Source of the DNA: Saccoglossus kowalevskii
Taxonomy: Eukaryota; Hemichordata; Enteropneusta; Harrimaniidae
Direction of reading: 5' to 3'
Length of the DNA stretch: 47,570 bases
NCBI RefSeq assembly: GCF_000003605.2
Contig: NW_003155237.1
Span: 1,030,757 to 1,078,326, forward strand
In this document: in pieces, positions 27,101-34,196 of the stretch
Position numbering within the stretch: position 1 is the first letter of the stretch
How the letters are laid out: every line of letters starts with the position of its first letter
Program-made: the position numbers and the translations under genes
Notes under the pieces: generated by a model
Database searches by the model: none
The model's input: only the letters and a program-made list of their open reading frames with translations
What the model was told of the DNA's origin: nothing

Positions 27101-27361
27101 AGCTAGCGATCATGCTCGCCCACATGTGCGCGTATAATACGAGTACTTGTCATAGACTTGAAGGTGAAATTAAATATTCAAATCTAAGGATGGATCATAT
27201 GAATTAAAATTGAATAAATGATGTTGAATTGAATGAATCTAAAACACACACTCACCGAGAACCACACGAAGGTGTTTCAGCCTGGTCAAAGCATCCTTTT
27301 TAGGATCCAATACTTTCTGAGATGATTTCTTGACGTCGCCATGTTGCTTCTTGCTGAACAT
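9..27361 (-). CDS. RALGAPA1: Ral GTPase-activating protein subunit alpha, N-terminal part (8 exons, gene continues off left edge)
   Basis: Exons in coding order: 27361-27256, 18728-18568, 8309-8252, 3344-3301, 2017-1825, 1256-1132, 778-640, 156-9. All junctions are GT-AG and all phases join, giving 324 uninterrupted residues plus a split codon. The N-terminus [12 protein letters not shown] and the segments [37 protein letters not shown] and [14 protein letters not shown] match vertebrate RALGAPA1/RALGAPA2 in order. This is the helical N-terminal region; the catalytic Rap/Ran-GAP domain at the C-terminus of the roughly 2000-residue family is outside the window. In the family, the alpha subunit pairs with RALGAPB to switch off RalA/RalB in the cytosol and is inhibited by Akt phosphorylation. 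Features resemble alpha-1 and alpha-2 about equally, so this may be the unduplicated invertebrate orthologue. It is divergent from NPC2. Introns 1 and 2 are 8.5 and 10.3 kb and full of repeats. Confidence 0.95.
157..1131. other. RALGAPA introns 7 and 6 (157-639, 779-1131)
   Basis: Both introns are AT-rich with homopolymer runs, including an A19 run near 397-415. I saw no mobile element or other gene in them. Confidence 0.6.
640..778 (-). CDS. RALGAPA1: RALGAPA exon 7
   Basis: It encodes residues 230-275 plus one base (139 bp). It contains [18 protein letters not shown] and [12 protein letters not shown], the family's W-NKE----F-FLF--F-KYYLP--FP motif. The donor is GTAATTG and the acceptor is TTTTTGCAG. 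The reading frame stays open for about 100 bp into the intron, but the splice site and homology set the exon end. Confidence 0.95.
1132..1256 (-). CDS. RALGAPA1: RALGAPA exon 6
   Basis: It encodes residues 188-229 (125 bp). It contains the conserved VEITPLI core followed by a helix ending VLHFSVSQ, in the place of the family's EEITPL...LLKY-VIQ. The acceptor is TTTCCATAG and the donor is GTAAGTA. Confidence 0.94.
1384..1565. mobile_element. MITE family C, copy 1 (TA target)
   Basis: The element has terminal inverted repeats beginning CTGTAAAATAC and ending GTATTTTACAG, flanked by TA on both sides. The arms continue inward as TTTATTT...GGAATTAATTTTCG and its complement. It lies in RALGAPA intron 5. 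There is no coding capacity. The TA target and short arms fit a Tc1/mariner-type non-autonomous element, by inference. Confidence 0.8.
1825..2017 (-). CDS. RALGAPA1: RALGAPA exon 5
   Basis: It encodes residues 124-187 plus one base (193 bp). [27 protein letters not shown] and TLDSLIN align with the same order of motifs in vertebrate RALGAPA proteins. The acceptor is TTCGCCAG and the donor is GTAAGTG. Confidence 0.95.
2094..2286. mobile_element. MITE family C, copy 2 (inverted orientation)
   Basis: It carries the same termini (TACTGTGGATTACTTTATTTT ... AAAGTATTTCACAGTA) and the same interior as copy 1, read in the opposite direction. The interior has the motifs TCAGTGAAAATAAA and CATACAAAACGCCC. 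It lies in intron 4, about 530 bp from copy 1, so the two copies flank exon 5 as an inverted pair. Confidence 0.8.
2663..3088 (-). repeat. Dispersed repeat D, minus-strand copy, split by MITE B
   Basis: Read on the minus strand, it matches 12295-12545 with many substitutions. Shared landmarks in order are TTAAAGGG-GGTGGT, ATAAACAAAGATG-CGA-TTTGACTGT, CAAACTGAGA, TTTAATTAGGTATT and TGCACATGC. A 151-bp MITE interrupts it at 2842-2992. Both copies are open in part but share no clean frame. The parent element is not recognised. Confidence 0.65.
2842..2992. mobile_element. MITE family B, copy 1, nested in repeat D
   Basis: Termini on the plus strand are CCGTAATATGTGTATTAGAAGCC and GGCTTCTAATACAGATTTTACAG, with TA duplicates at 2840-2841 and 2993-2994. 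The other copy of repeat D has an unoccupied single TA at 12396-12397 in the matching position, which directly supports a TA target duplication. Confidence 0.82.
3301..3344 (-). CDS. RALGAPA1: RALGAPA exon 4 (44 bp)
   Basis: It encodes the end of Gly109 through Lys123 ([14 protein letters not shown]), matching the family's LKKLLHTGNS-K segment. The acceptor is TTGTTTTAG, a weak one with TAG, and the donor is GTGAGTTG. The short exon and weak acceptor make it a plausible candidate for skipping. Skipping would remove 44 nt and shift the frame. Confidence 0.92.
4799..4986. mobile_element. MITE family C, copy 3
   Basis: It has the same orientation and interior as copy 1 (TTTTTGGG-GTTTTGTATGG, TGATGAGTTGAATGTAAAAT, TCATTCCTTCAGC) and an intact right end AAAGTATTTTACAGTA. 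The left end is decayed (TAATGTGAAATGCTGG). It is 188 bp in RALGAPA intron 3. Confidence 0.75.
6108..6272. mobile_element. Fold-back MITE with central GC hairpin
   Basis: The outer inverted repeats TACCGTACT (6108-6116) and AGTACGGTA (6264-6272) enclose 165 bp. At the exact centre is a strong stem, GTGGGTGCT / AGCACCCAC, with an 8-nt loop (6175-6200). The symmetry suggests a small fold-back element with a TA target. Only one copy is seen here. Confidence 0.5.
8252..8309 (-). CDS. RALGAPA1: RALGAPA exon 3 (58-bp microexon-like)
   Basis: It encodes residues 90-108 and the first base of Gly109. The peptide [20 protein letters not shown] aligns with the family's KILQ-LPERI-RW-F-SIG segment. The acceptor is TTTTCCAG and the donor is GTAAGTAC. 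The exon sits alone between introns of 10.3 and 4.9 kb and is too short to find without homology. Confidence 0.92.
8881..8909. repeat. Perfect 11-bp stem-loop
   Basis: CGTGAAATATC and its exact complement GATATTTCACG are separated by 7 nt. It is intronic; the function is unknown. Confidence 0.6.
9709..9902. mobile_element. Fold-back MITE, single copy (TACTGTAAAACA termini)
   Basis: It starts TACTGTAAAACA and ends TGTTCTACAGTA, about 194 bp. The interior is rich in repeated TTTAGCTAA/TTAGCTAAA blocks. The ends resemble MITE family C but the interior differs, so it may be a related TA-target family. It lies 114 bp before the HINE-like element. Confidence 0.55.
10016..11049. mobile_element. Helentron/HINE-like ('pearl'-type) element, family 1 copy A
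   Basis: The left end is ACAAGCAGCCT..., with subterminal GCTCCGCTGTTAG. The core is a tandem repeat of about 157 bp, with the anchor TCAAAGCA at 10121, 10281, 10438, 10595, 10752 and 10909. A GAC/GGAC-rich run follows. The right end is a hairpin GCTCCGCTCGAC-AAA-GTCGACAGCGGAGC followed by TAAAAA. The subterminal inverted repeat GCTCCGCTGT/ACAGCGGAGC is perfect. It has no coding capacity. The architecture (short sub-terminal inverted repeats, tandem core, 3' hairpin) is that described for bivalve pearl elements and other Helentron-derived HINEs; the assignment is inference. It lies in RALGAPA intron 2. Confidence 0.78.
12295..12545 (+). repeat. Dispersed repeat D, plus-strand copy (unoccupied site)
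   Basis: It contains AAACAAAGATGGCGACTTTG, then CAAGTACAAACTGAGAC and TTTAATTAGGTATT, homologous to 3088-2663 on the other strand. A short open frame starts at 12363 ([20 protein letters not shown]...), but its homologue is frameshifted. The TA at 12396-12397 is where MITE B sits in the other copy. Confidence 0.65.
12986..13165. mobile_element. MITE family B, copy 2 (longest)
   Basis: It starts CGTAAAATCTGTATTAGAAGCCGC and ends GCGGCTTCTAATACATATTTTACAG between TA dinucleotides. The motif AGAAGCCGC or its complement occurs four times, giving an internal array of inverted copies. The interior AATTGAGAACCAAAAATTCATC is shared with the other copies. Confidence 0.8.
13526..13616. mobile_element. 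MITE family C, copy 4 (internally deleted)
   Basis: The left arm TACTGTGAAATACTTTACTTTAGCTGGAATAAATTTTTGCTG is joined to a right arm AATCATTCGTTCAGCAAAAATAAATTCCAAGCGAA. The middle and the outer right end are missing, leaving about 91 bp. Confidence 0.65.
15389..15490. mobile_element. MITE family B, copy 3 (deleted)
   Basis: CCGTAAAATCTGTATT and ACAGATTTTACAG ends lie between TA dinucleotides. The interior keeps GAGAACCAAAAATTCACC and TGTAGATGCTC, but the AGAAGCCGC motifs are lost, leaving 102 bp. Confidence 0.72.
18381..18446. repeat. 22-bp tandem triplicate
   Basis: There are three head-to-tail copies of GGATGTGTGACCTGTGTTACCA. The third has GGAAGTAT at its start. They lie 120 bp beyond the donor of RALGAPA exon 2. 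Confidence 0.85.
18568..18728 (-). CDS. RALGAPA1: RALGAPA exon 2
   Basis: It encodes residues 36-89 (phase 1 in, phase 0 out), including [17 protein letters not shown] and [13 protein letters not shown], which align directly with the vertebrate alpha subunits. The acceptor is TTTCAG at 18729-18734 and the donor is GTGAGTC. A 31-nt AT palindrome (18809-18839) lies 81 nt upstream of the acceptor. Confidence 0.95.
18809..18839. repeat. AT palindrome
   Basis: The 14-nt arms ATTATTATATTATA and TATAATATAATAAT flank a 3-nt centre. It lies just upstream of the RALGAPA exon 2 acceptor. Confidence 0.7.
19801..20925. mobile_element. HINE-like element, family 2
   Basis: The left subterminal TCCCCGTTAG (19801-19810) mirrors the right AACGGGGACTAAAAA (20910-20925). 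The core has about three copies of a repeat near 290 bp, with the anchor ACATGATGTATAA at 19938, 20229 and 20518. Each copy contains an inverted pair AAAATGGCCGCC...GGCCATTTTGAA. A CGCACACA-rich run follows. The right-hand hairpin GTCCTCGTTTTCGGAC / GTCCGAACGGGGAC is imperfect. Architecture and the GTTAG...CTAAAAA ends match family 1 although the cores are unrelated. No coding capacity. Confidence 0.7.
23746..24730. mobile_element. HINE-like element, family 1 copy B
   Basis: It shares both ends with the copy at 10016-11049 in the same orientation. The 157-bp core anchors are at 23984, 24141, 24298 and 24455, with a last shortened unit (148 bp) to 24603. The right hairpin reads GCTTCGCTCGAC-AAA-GTCGACAGCGGAGC, with one change that weakens the stem. 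It lies in RALGAPA intron 1. Confidence 0.78.
27256..27361 (-). CDS. RALGAPA1: RALGAPA exon 1 (start codon)
   Basis: The ATG is at 27361-27359 and the exon encodes residues 1-35 plus one base of codon 36. It ends in CTCG before a GTGAG donor. The first 12 residues ([12 protein letters not shown]) are the family's usual start, which fixes the start codon. Upstream on the minus strand, TTCTCAACAG at about 27370-27380 looks like a 3' splice site, so the 5' leader may be spliced from a separate non-coding exon in the promoter region. Confidence 0.93.
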
Positions 27362-27837
27362 TTCAGATTTCTGCTGTTGAGAACAAAATTAAGCAGTGGT
27401 TTATTGACCAGTCAGTGCAGACATCATTCATAAACAAGCCGCCATTTCTACCTTTCCTATTTCAACATGGCCGACATGATAATTCTGAGCATGCGCCACG
27501 CGTGGACTTTACAGACTTTGTTGTTATTATTATTTACGACTCATATTCGATGGGAACTCCAGCGAAAGTAATACTTTAAACTGATTGGCATGTTCATCCG
27601 AAACAATTTACATTTAAGGAAAAAATATACAACTTCAGTTATTTTGAAGCTGTCAATAAATTAATATTATTTCAACAGTGAAAGTAAAAGTGTACACGGT
27701 ACAAATCTCGCCATTCGCGAGATTAGATCATGTGATGGACAGTCACCTGACTTTTGACCTCGTCATTACTTCCACTCTTCCTGTGTTTGCGAACTGACCG
27801 ACGAATCCCTTCAGCATCCCGTAGCCCACGTTGTAAA
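27362..27837. promoter_or_regulatory. Divergent RALGAPA/NPC2 promoter region
   Basis: Only 476 bp separate the two start codons, which point away from each other, so a shared promoter is likely. It is more CpG-containing than its surroundings and has no obvious TATA box. Sites seen: GCATGCGCC at about 27489-27497 (NRF1-like); TCTCGC-CATTC-GCGAGA (27704-27720); TCATGTGA (27728-27735), an M-box-type E-box; and GTCACCTGAC (27742-27751), one base from the CLEAR motif GTCACGTGAC. NPC2 is a known TFEB/CLEAR target in mammals; use of these sites here is inference. Confidence 0.6.
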
Positions 27838-27928
27838 ATGGTGCCGAAACCAATGCTCTTCGCGCTTTTTTGCGTTGCTGTTCTCCCCTCCATATCTCTT
27901 CAAAAGACGGTCACCTACAAAGATTGCG
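27838..27928 (+). CDS. NPC2: NPC2 exon 1
   Basis: It encodes the signal peptide and KTVTYKDC plus the first base of Gly31. The donor is GTAAGCTC. Confidence 0.95.
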
Positions 27929-30900
27929 GTAAGCTCAAACCTGTCGTGCGAAAAACAGACGTCGCCCAGGATACGATGCATGGCAAATCGACTCGAAAAC
28001 TGCCATTGCTATTTTCAGTATGCGCTAAAACGGACTTATGATGGTTAGTTTGTAATTGAGCTAACTATGACGTGGTTTACTTATCTACGTCAAATCCAGA
28101 TAACCGCACCAGTAAACTAATAGCCTCCCGGTTTCTATATTTATTCTTTGTTTGGTACCTGTGGGAGATCTCGTGACTTGGGGATGTCATTGTCACGAGG
28201 TGGCGCACTTGTCAATGTGGCTATAGTGTATTTTGCCAAGTACATTTGTACTAGTATTCCAATAAGTATACTTGTATCATCAGCAAGCCTTTCATTTTTA
28301 GTGGTGGGGGCACTCAGTACTTGATGCCTTGGGTGTACTCTCTAGCCAATCATTAATCAATAAAAACAAATATTAATGTTTAAAAATATGGTACAGCATT
28401 CTGCCTTCTCTGTGCTATAGTACCAACAATTTATAAAAGGATATGCAATGTGCATTTACATGTAGGTCTCAATATGATCAGGAAATTGCAAAACAAGACT
28501 GCATTATGAGAAATGTGTAAGTCTGTTGAAAAAGTGCTTAGTGTTAGTCTTGACTGATTTTTGTTGGTTCTTGTTCATTCACATGTATGCATGTATTACA
28601 TGCTTTTTTGAATAAGGCAATGACCTTGCTCATCTCTGTTTGCGTAACCGGAACCTTTCCAAGTGTCCACTGCGGTCGGTCGTGTCATCGGAAAATGTGG
28701 TCAATTGACACTCACATGGGACACATGAGATCTTCATTGCATATCACCATACATTGATATTAAAGTTGCATACCCTTATCTTATAAATCCTTGCTGTAGT
28801 TCTTAATCAAAAAAGGGGCGTATTTGTTTGTCTTGTCAGCACATAGTAATATATTATTTACAGTCGGAATTTTTTACTGCCTGGATCACTGCCTTTCAAA
28901 TAAAAATTGTGGTTTATTTTGCATTACAAATGTATTCTAATATTATTTATGTAGGTACAGTTTTCAGAGTTGGGTTTAAGTTACTACCAATTTCATTGGA
29001 ACTTCTCCATTGTTTTTTGTTTTGCATTTTTCGCTTGCTGTATTTCAAACTAATTTGTATTTTTAAAACTGTCTAGGCATTCAACAAATTGTCATTATTC
29101 AGTAAAATGGTAAATAACCTGTATGATTGAGTCATTAAAAAGCATTTGCTTTGTCACTGATGTGACCAGTAAGGGTGACCCCCCCCCCTCCCTATTGACT
29201 GACTTGAACCAACTGCTAATGTACGTCCTATTGGTAGTAGCAAATGCATCAACGTGCACAGCTACTACTCTATATAGCAAAGTCGAACTGACTGATCAGT
29301 CTTCAAATTGGTTGCTAGTCATCAAAAATTGAGTCTGAAACAATTAGTTTATATGAAATCAACATTGTTCAACTTCTCATGAAATTTCATCAAAAATATT
29401 TTAAAAAAATGCATTCTATTCTGTAATGTGTAATTTTGTTTACTACTGGTAATGATTGCTTTTCGCACTCAGACTTTCAGACAGACATGTTAAGTAGTGC
29501 TAATTTGATTCAGATAATGCCTTCTATTGCCAATATTCATCAAATTCATGTCATGAAGAAAAGGTTTTTAATTGACTAACTGAATTGATGGATTCTGTAT
29601 GAAATTTGTGTCAAGTCCAATTTTATTTCATTATTATTTTATTTAATTTAATAAAATCTTTTACCAATATTTTTAACTTTTTCAGACATTATTCAAAAAA
29701 TATTTACAAAAATATATAGTCACAACATTGTCTAAGGCAGTAAAATCTATGGCCTGAAATGTCCTTAGCCAAAGTGTCCACATGAAATGTTTACATTCGA
29801 AATGTCCACAGCCAAATTATCGAGAGCCGAAATGTCCACAGTTAAAATGTTTACATTGAAATGTTCACAGCCGAATTATCCACACAATTATATACATCCA
29901 AATTAAAATATCCACAGCCAAAATGTTAATCTTTCACAAGATCAGTGTCATTCTGATTAATGTCTTTCTTTCCCATGTTGACCGATTTTATCCTATGTTA
30001 ACACTTTTAGAGAATTTAACATTACATAATTTTCATTCATTGATTTATTCCACTAGGATCTGTAATGGGTTCTATTCAAAGTGTTGAAGTTTCACCATGT
30101 TCATCTGAACCGTGTGTATTCAAGAAGTCTTCTAATGTAACAATTACGATCCACTTTACAGCAAGTAAGTTCATATACATTTGTAATCAACTCTACCATC
30201 TAGTGTATTTTCTGTGTACCTCCATTTCACCAATAGATTTTTCAAGGTTTTTAATCAAATGCATACATATAGTGCAACTGTTTGAAATGCTTATTTCAAA
30301 AGGATGTTCCAGATTGCAAGATTTGAATGTGACCTATTATGTAAATTGGTCAGATCTATGAGCAGCTTTCACACACAAAAAATGACAAAATCAAAAATTA
30401 AAAAAAGTACCAGTAAAGAAATTAAAAAAAAATAACTAAAACCCCCAAACAGATCAGAATGTAATACATGTACCTAAAAACTGCAAGTTTGAAAGTGGTG
30501 TCCAAGTCATTCCCTTGCTTTGTATACATTGTATATAATATATTGTAGATATCACCATAGGCAATAGACTGTATGATACAAGATACTAGTACCGTTTAAC
30601 TCGCACCTCTTTGTGAAAACCATCTCAATGTACTTTCAGATGCCATGATAATGCTCTCTCAATCCTAGCATTTCCCCATGAACTATAAAGCCAAGATGAA
30701 AAGTATGCAACCAAGAAGATGTCATTCATCTGTGAGGGTGTATGTCATGCTTTGTATCAGAACCAACAAAAACACTTAAAGTCCTGTGAATATACCCAAT
30801 CTGTACTGTAATGTAATGGATCAGAGATTTGCAATTTTGCAATTATCTATTTTTATATATTTTTTTTTATAGAAGAAGCAGTTACTAAGGCAACTTCATC

Positions 30901-31355
30901 TGTGCATGGTATCATTGGGGGTGTGCCAATTCCATTCCCACTTCCCCAACCAGATGCATGCAAAGACAGTGGCCTTAAGTGTCCACTTGTATCTGGTCAA
31001 GCCTATGATTTTCAGCAGCAACTTGAGGTGAAATCATCTTATCCATCGGTAAGTGTATTCTGGATTTTTCTGAAGCTGCTGCACAGTTGGGTGTAAAAGG
31101 TTTCCTAAGTTTATTCATTATTGGGAAATGAGAAGACAACCTCAGATAGGCCTACTCAAACATCTAGACTAATTGTAAACACTTATTGATATTTGTTGTA
31201 ATTTCTGTCATTGTATTCATTCATTCATTCAATCAAGCCTATTAAAATGTTTCTCATAATTGTTTCAGTTGAAGTTGGTGGTTGAATGGGAAATCAAAGA
31301 CCAGGCCAACAAAGACATTGTCTGCATTGAAGTGCCTGCACAAATTTCCAGTTAG
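27838..31355 (+). CDS. NPC2: NPC intracellular cholesterol transporter 2 (ML domain), complete
   Basis: Exons are 27838-27928, 30057-30164, 30873-31048 and 31269-31355, encoding 153 aa (human 151). Residues 1-22 form a signal peptide (LFALFCVAVLPSIS). The mature ML domain has all six family cysteines: C30, C45, C50, C96, C103, C144, pairing 30-144, 45-50 and 96-103 by family precedent. The N57-V-T sequon matches the conserved glycosylation site. The signature GGVPIPFPLPQPDAC (about 82-96) and the C-terminal LKLVVEWEI are diagnostic. In the family it binds cholesterol in a beta-sandwich pocket in the lysosome lumen and passes it to NPC1. An in-frame upstream ATG at 27754 exists, but it would bury the signal peptide; the ATG at 27838 with G at +4 is preferred. 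It is divergent from RALGAPA. Confidence 0.97.
27929..30056. other. NPC2 intron 1
   Basis: This intron is 2.1 kb and AT-rich. It contains a C10 run at 29179-29188 and a degenerate minisatellite at 29755-29935. No other gene was seen. Confidence 0.6.
29755..29935. repeat. Degenerate AAATGTCCACAGCC minisatellite
   Basis: AAATGTCCACAGCC and variants (AAAGTGTCCACATG, AAATGTTTACATT, AAATGTTCACAGCC) recur about eight times at irregular 18-25 bp spacing. This looks like an old, decayed short tandem array. Confidence 0.55.
30057..30164 (+). CDS. NPC2: NPC2 exon 2
   Basis: It encodes residues 31-66 plus one base: SVMGSIQSVEVSPC, the C45/C50 disulfide loop and the N57-V-T glycosylation sequon. The acceptor is TTCCACTAG and the donor is GTAAGTT. 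Confidence 0.95.
30873..31048 (+). CDS. NPC2: NPC2 exon 3
   Basis: It encodes residues 67-125, including the GVPIPFPLP signature, C96/C103 and VKSSYPS. The acceptor is TTTTTTTATAG and the donor is GTAAGTG. Confidence 0.96.
31269..31355 (+). CDS. NPC2: NPC2 exon 4 (stop codon TAG)
   Basis: It encodes residues 126-153 (LKLVVEWEIKDQ ... VPAQISS), with C144 closing the long disulfide. The acceptor is TTGTTTCAG. Confidence 0.96.
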   Translation: MKLVVEWEIKDQANKDIVCIEVPAQISS

Positions 31356-32471
31356 TTTCATCAGAAACCCCAAAGACAGTGAGGGGAAAGTAACTAGTTA
31401 CTATTCTAGAATTAATAAGACTACCCCCCCCCCAAATGTTGTTGTTCTGATAACAAAATCTTGACTCCAAACTTGTTTCACTAAAAGTTATTCAACCATG
31501 CAGGATTAGAGCAAAAGTGTTAAATTTCAGAGGATTGTTAGCAACTGCCAATGAATGTACAAGAATTATTCAAAATGACGTTGAACCACAACATGCTTTA
31601 TCAGAACTAAACAATTTTTGAGGGGATGTAATTTTAATAGAATTATTGTACACAGTTTTTCAACATTTATCTATTGAGGGACTGTGCTGCAGTAGTGTGT
31701 AGTAGTTTCAATGTTCACATTTAATATTGCTATGTTAGATACTACTCGCAAACCACTGCCGTCACATACAAATGTATTCCGACTGAATTTCAGTTATGAA
31801 GCCTTCACTGTGGGTCAGAACACTGTAAACATTGAGGTACTGTGATTGATGTAAAACGCAAACCTGGAAAGTTATTCATTTTATGAAAACTTGTGGTCTG
31901 TTTTCATCTCTTGTTAAAACAATGTAGGTTTACGAAAATTTCATTGGTGTAAAAGTTTGTGGTTTACATTCTCAAGATGGATCCAATTAAACCATGACTA
32001 CTGTGATTTGCAATCTGTCTGAATCCAGTCTGACAGGAGTAATTCACACAAGGCAAAAAGTGGTATAAATATTAAATATTTTTAATGTAAAATATAACAA
32101 TACTGAATGAGATATTTTGATAGCATACACTTTTATTAACTCTTAATTATTCAGAATTCCACCAAGAATTTCATAAAACAACTCTTTGGAAACTGATATA
32201 AGTAATCTTGGAATTTTTTATATAAATAATCAAGATACACTATTACAGTTTTAGAAACTTATTCCATCTATGCATGCATCCTTTTCACTTTTAATAGAGC
32301 AAAATACAATATTCACTCAAGGTGTAATTGTAACATGCCTTCTCCCAACCCCAATGTTTGTGTAAATATCAATACTACCCTAATCTTTTTCCCTATAACA
32401 GGGTATTTTTATATATTTTTTCCAATAGTTAAGTAATTCTGCAAACAAATTGAGAAGTGTTTTTGGTTGTT

Positions 32472-32683
32472 TACTGTAGAATACTTTATTTTCGCTTGGA
32501 ATTTATTTTCGCTATTTTCGCTGAAGGGATGATTCCGTGAAAATAAAATCCAGCCAATATACTTTTTTCCCTATATTTCACATTAAACTCATCAAAAACC
32601 AGTGAAAATAAATTCCATACAAAACGCCCAAAAAGCCTTTTCAGCGAAAATTAATTCCAGCGAAAATAAAGTATTCCACAGTA
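32472..32683. mobile_element. MITE family C, copy 5
   Basis: It has intact ends TACTGTAGAATACTTTATTTTCG and CGAAAATAAAGTATTCCACAGTA. It runs in the same direction as copy 2 and is the best-preserved copy at 212 bp. It lies 1.1 kb past the NPC2 stop codon. If the poly(A) signals near 33140 are used, it is inside the NPC2 3' UTR. Confidence 0.82.
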
Positions 32684-33136
32684 TGTTTTTTCTGCTTTGG
32701 TAGGCAGACCATTATCAAAGATAATGTAACATTTTTGTAATAGTACCGCTACATATATATGGACTCGTTTCCAAGGGAACGTTTAATCCATACTGATTAT
32801 GTAAAATAAAAATTATATTCTGTATCATGTATTAAAATTTGAGAGAAAAAAATATCTGCAAAGTAAAGGTTGAATTCCAGATGCATGTATATGATATGCA
32901 AATGTCTTGTTATTTGTTGCTGTACACAAAATTATAACGATTATTATGGCAATTGAATTTTTACACTGATCATTGTGGGGATCAGGGTAGTTTATACTGT
33001 AATCATGTTTAACCGCTAAGCTTAGAGTATACTCTTTTTACTCCATGCTACACTCTTTGTTTGTATTTGTAATATAGACTGGTTTTCTGTAATTCACTGC
33101 ATCATGAAATATCAACTGTTTTTATTTTTGTCTGAA

Positions 33137-33190
33137 AATAAATTTGTATGTGGAAAAAAAACTTGTGTGAAGCTGTTTTGCTACAATAAA
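33137..33190 (+). terminator. NPC2: Candidate NPC2 polyadenylation signals
   Basis: AATAAA at 33137-33142 is followed by a GT-rich stretch (TTGTGTGAAGCTGTTTTG), with a second AATAAA at 33185-33190. Apart from those inside the MITE, I noticed no AATAAA between the stop codon and here, so the 3' UTR may be about 1.8 kb. Placement is inference. Confidence 0.35.
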
Positions 33191-34142
33191 CGCATTTGTT
33201 CAACCTACATTTGAGCAAAAGGTATTTTCCAGTGTGTTGTAAATTGCTGCAAGAGCACGTGTTTTGTTTGTATTAATGAATGGACTTCGGGGAGGTGTAG
33301 TAGTGAGAGTTTTTATTGCATCACTCCCACATCATAAATTGCCAGGGTAAAAATTTGAACAATGTGAAGTAATCTGTGATCACGAGTGGTACACTGTATT
33401 AGCAATAGACGCCCCCTCCCTTACCTATGCACATACAAGACAAATATATTGATTGCAATTTTGATATCCTAAAAATGTTTCAATAAAATAAAAACAGATT
33501 TTAACCTGGTTGCCAGTGGGCCATATCATTTAATGCACTAATAACAAGGTTATTTGGTTGGAAGTCTCAAAGATGCCAATAAAGTACTACAATGGGAAAA
33601 TATTCGTATATAGTTGCAAATGTATTGGAATGAACTGCAGTCGCGAAGGCCGGGGAGAAATCAAAAGTACAGATTGTGTTTTGCAGGCAATTGAATGGCG
33701 CAATTTATTTGGAGAAAGACAGGATAATTGGGTCGGACAAAGGTGATTCAAACGACCAATAAAAACTACGTGAAACCACACTACGCATTTGGAAACAAAT
33801 GAACTAACTGTCCAAGCATCATGCTGGTCTTTTCACTAAATGTATATACTGTGTTTTGGAGGTCGATGAAGTATTGACAGTATGCACTCCAGGAGGGTAA
33901 TATGTGCATTCAATGACAAAACGCGCACGACAGGAAAATAATGATGTCATTAACACATTACTAAAGTGCTGTCCGGGAAAAACTTGTTTTGTTGACTGCC
34001 GTGAACTAACTACTACGCAATTAAGACTCGTACATCGTAGCTTTACAGGTGAATACAATATATCGTATCGTGCACGTGACAACCATTTTGAAAATTTATA
34101 AATACACTAACTAAAAGTAAATCAAAATTTTCAGTAATATAT

Positions 34143-34149
<7 letters not shown>

Positions 34150-34191
<42 letters not shown>
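34150..34191. repeat. (AT)n microsatellite
   Basis: An uninterrupted AT dinucleotide run of about 21 units, preceded by ATATACATGT. Confidence 0.95.

Positions 34192-34196
<5 letters not shown>

Larger units (their letters stand above)
18729..27255. other. RALGAPA intron 1 (8.5 kb)
   Basis: It holds one HINE-like family 2 element (19801-20925), one family 1 element (23746-24730), a CA-rich patch near 21605-21635 and a C13 run at 23427-23439. No other exon was recognised; the short open frames here lack homology or splice support. Confidence 0.6.

Noticed and set aside
33558-34101. Two open frames (62 and 65 codons), the second ending near a GTGAAT donor
   Set aside because: No recognised domain, no acceptor and no joining exon found; kept only as a note.
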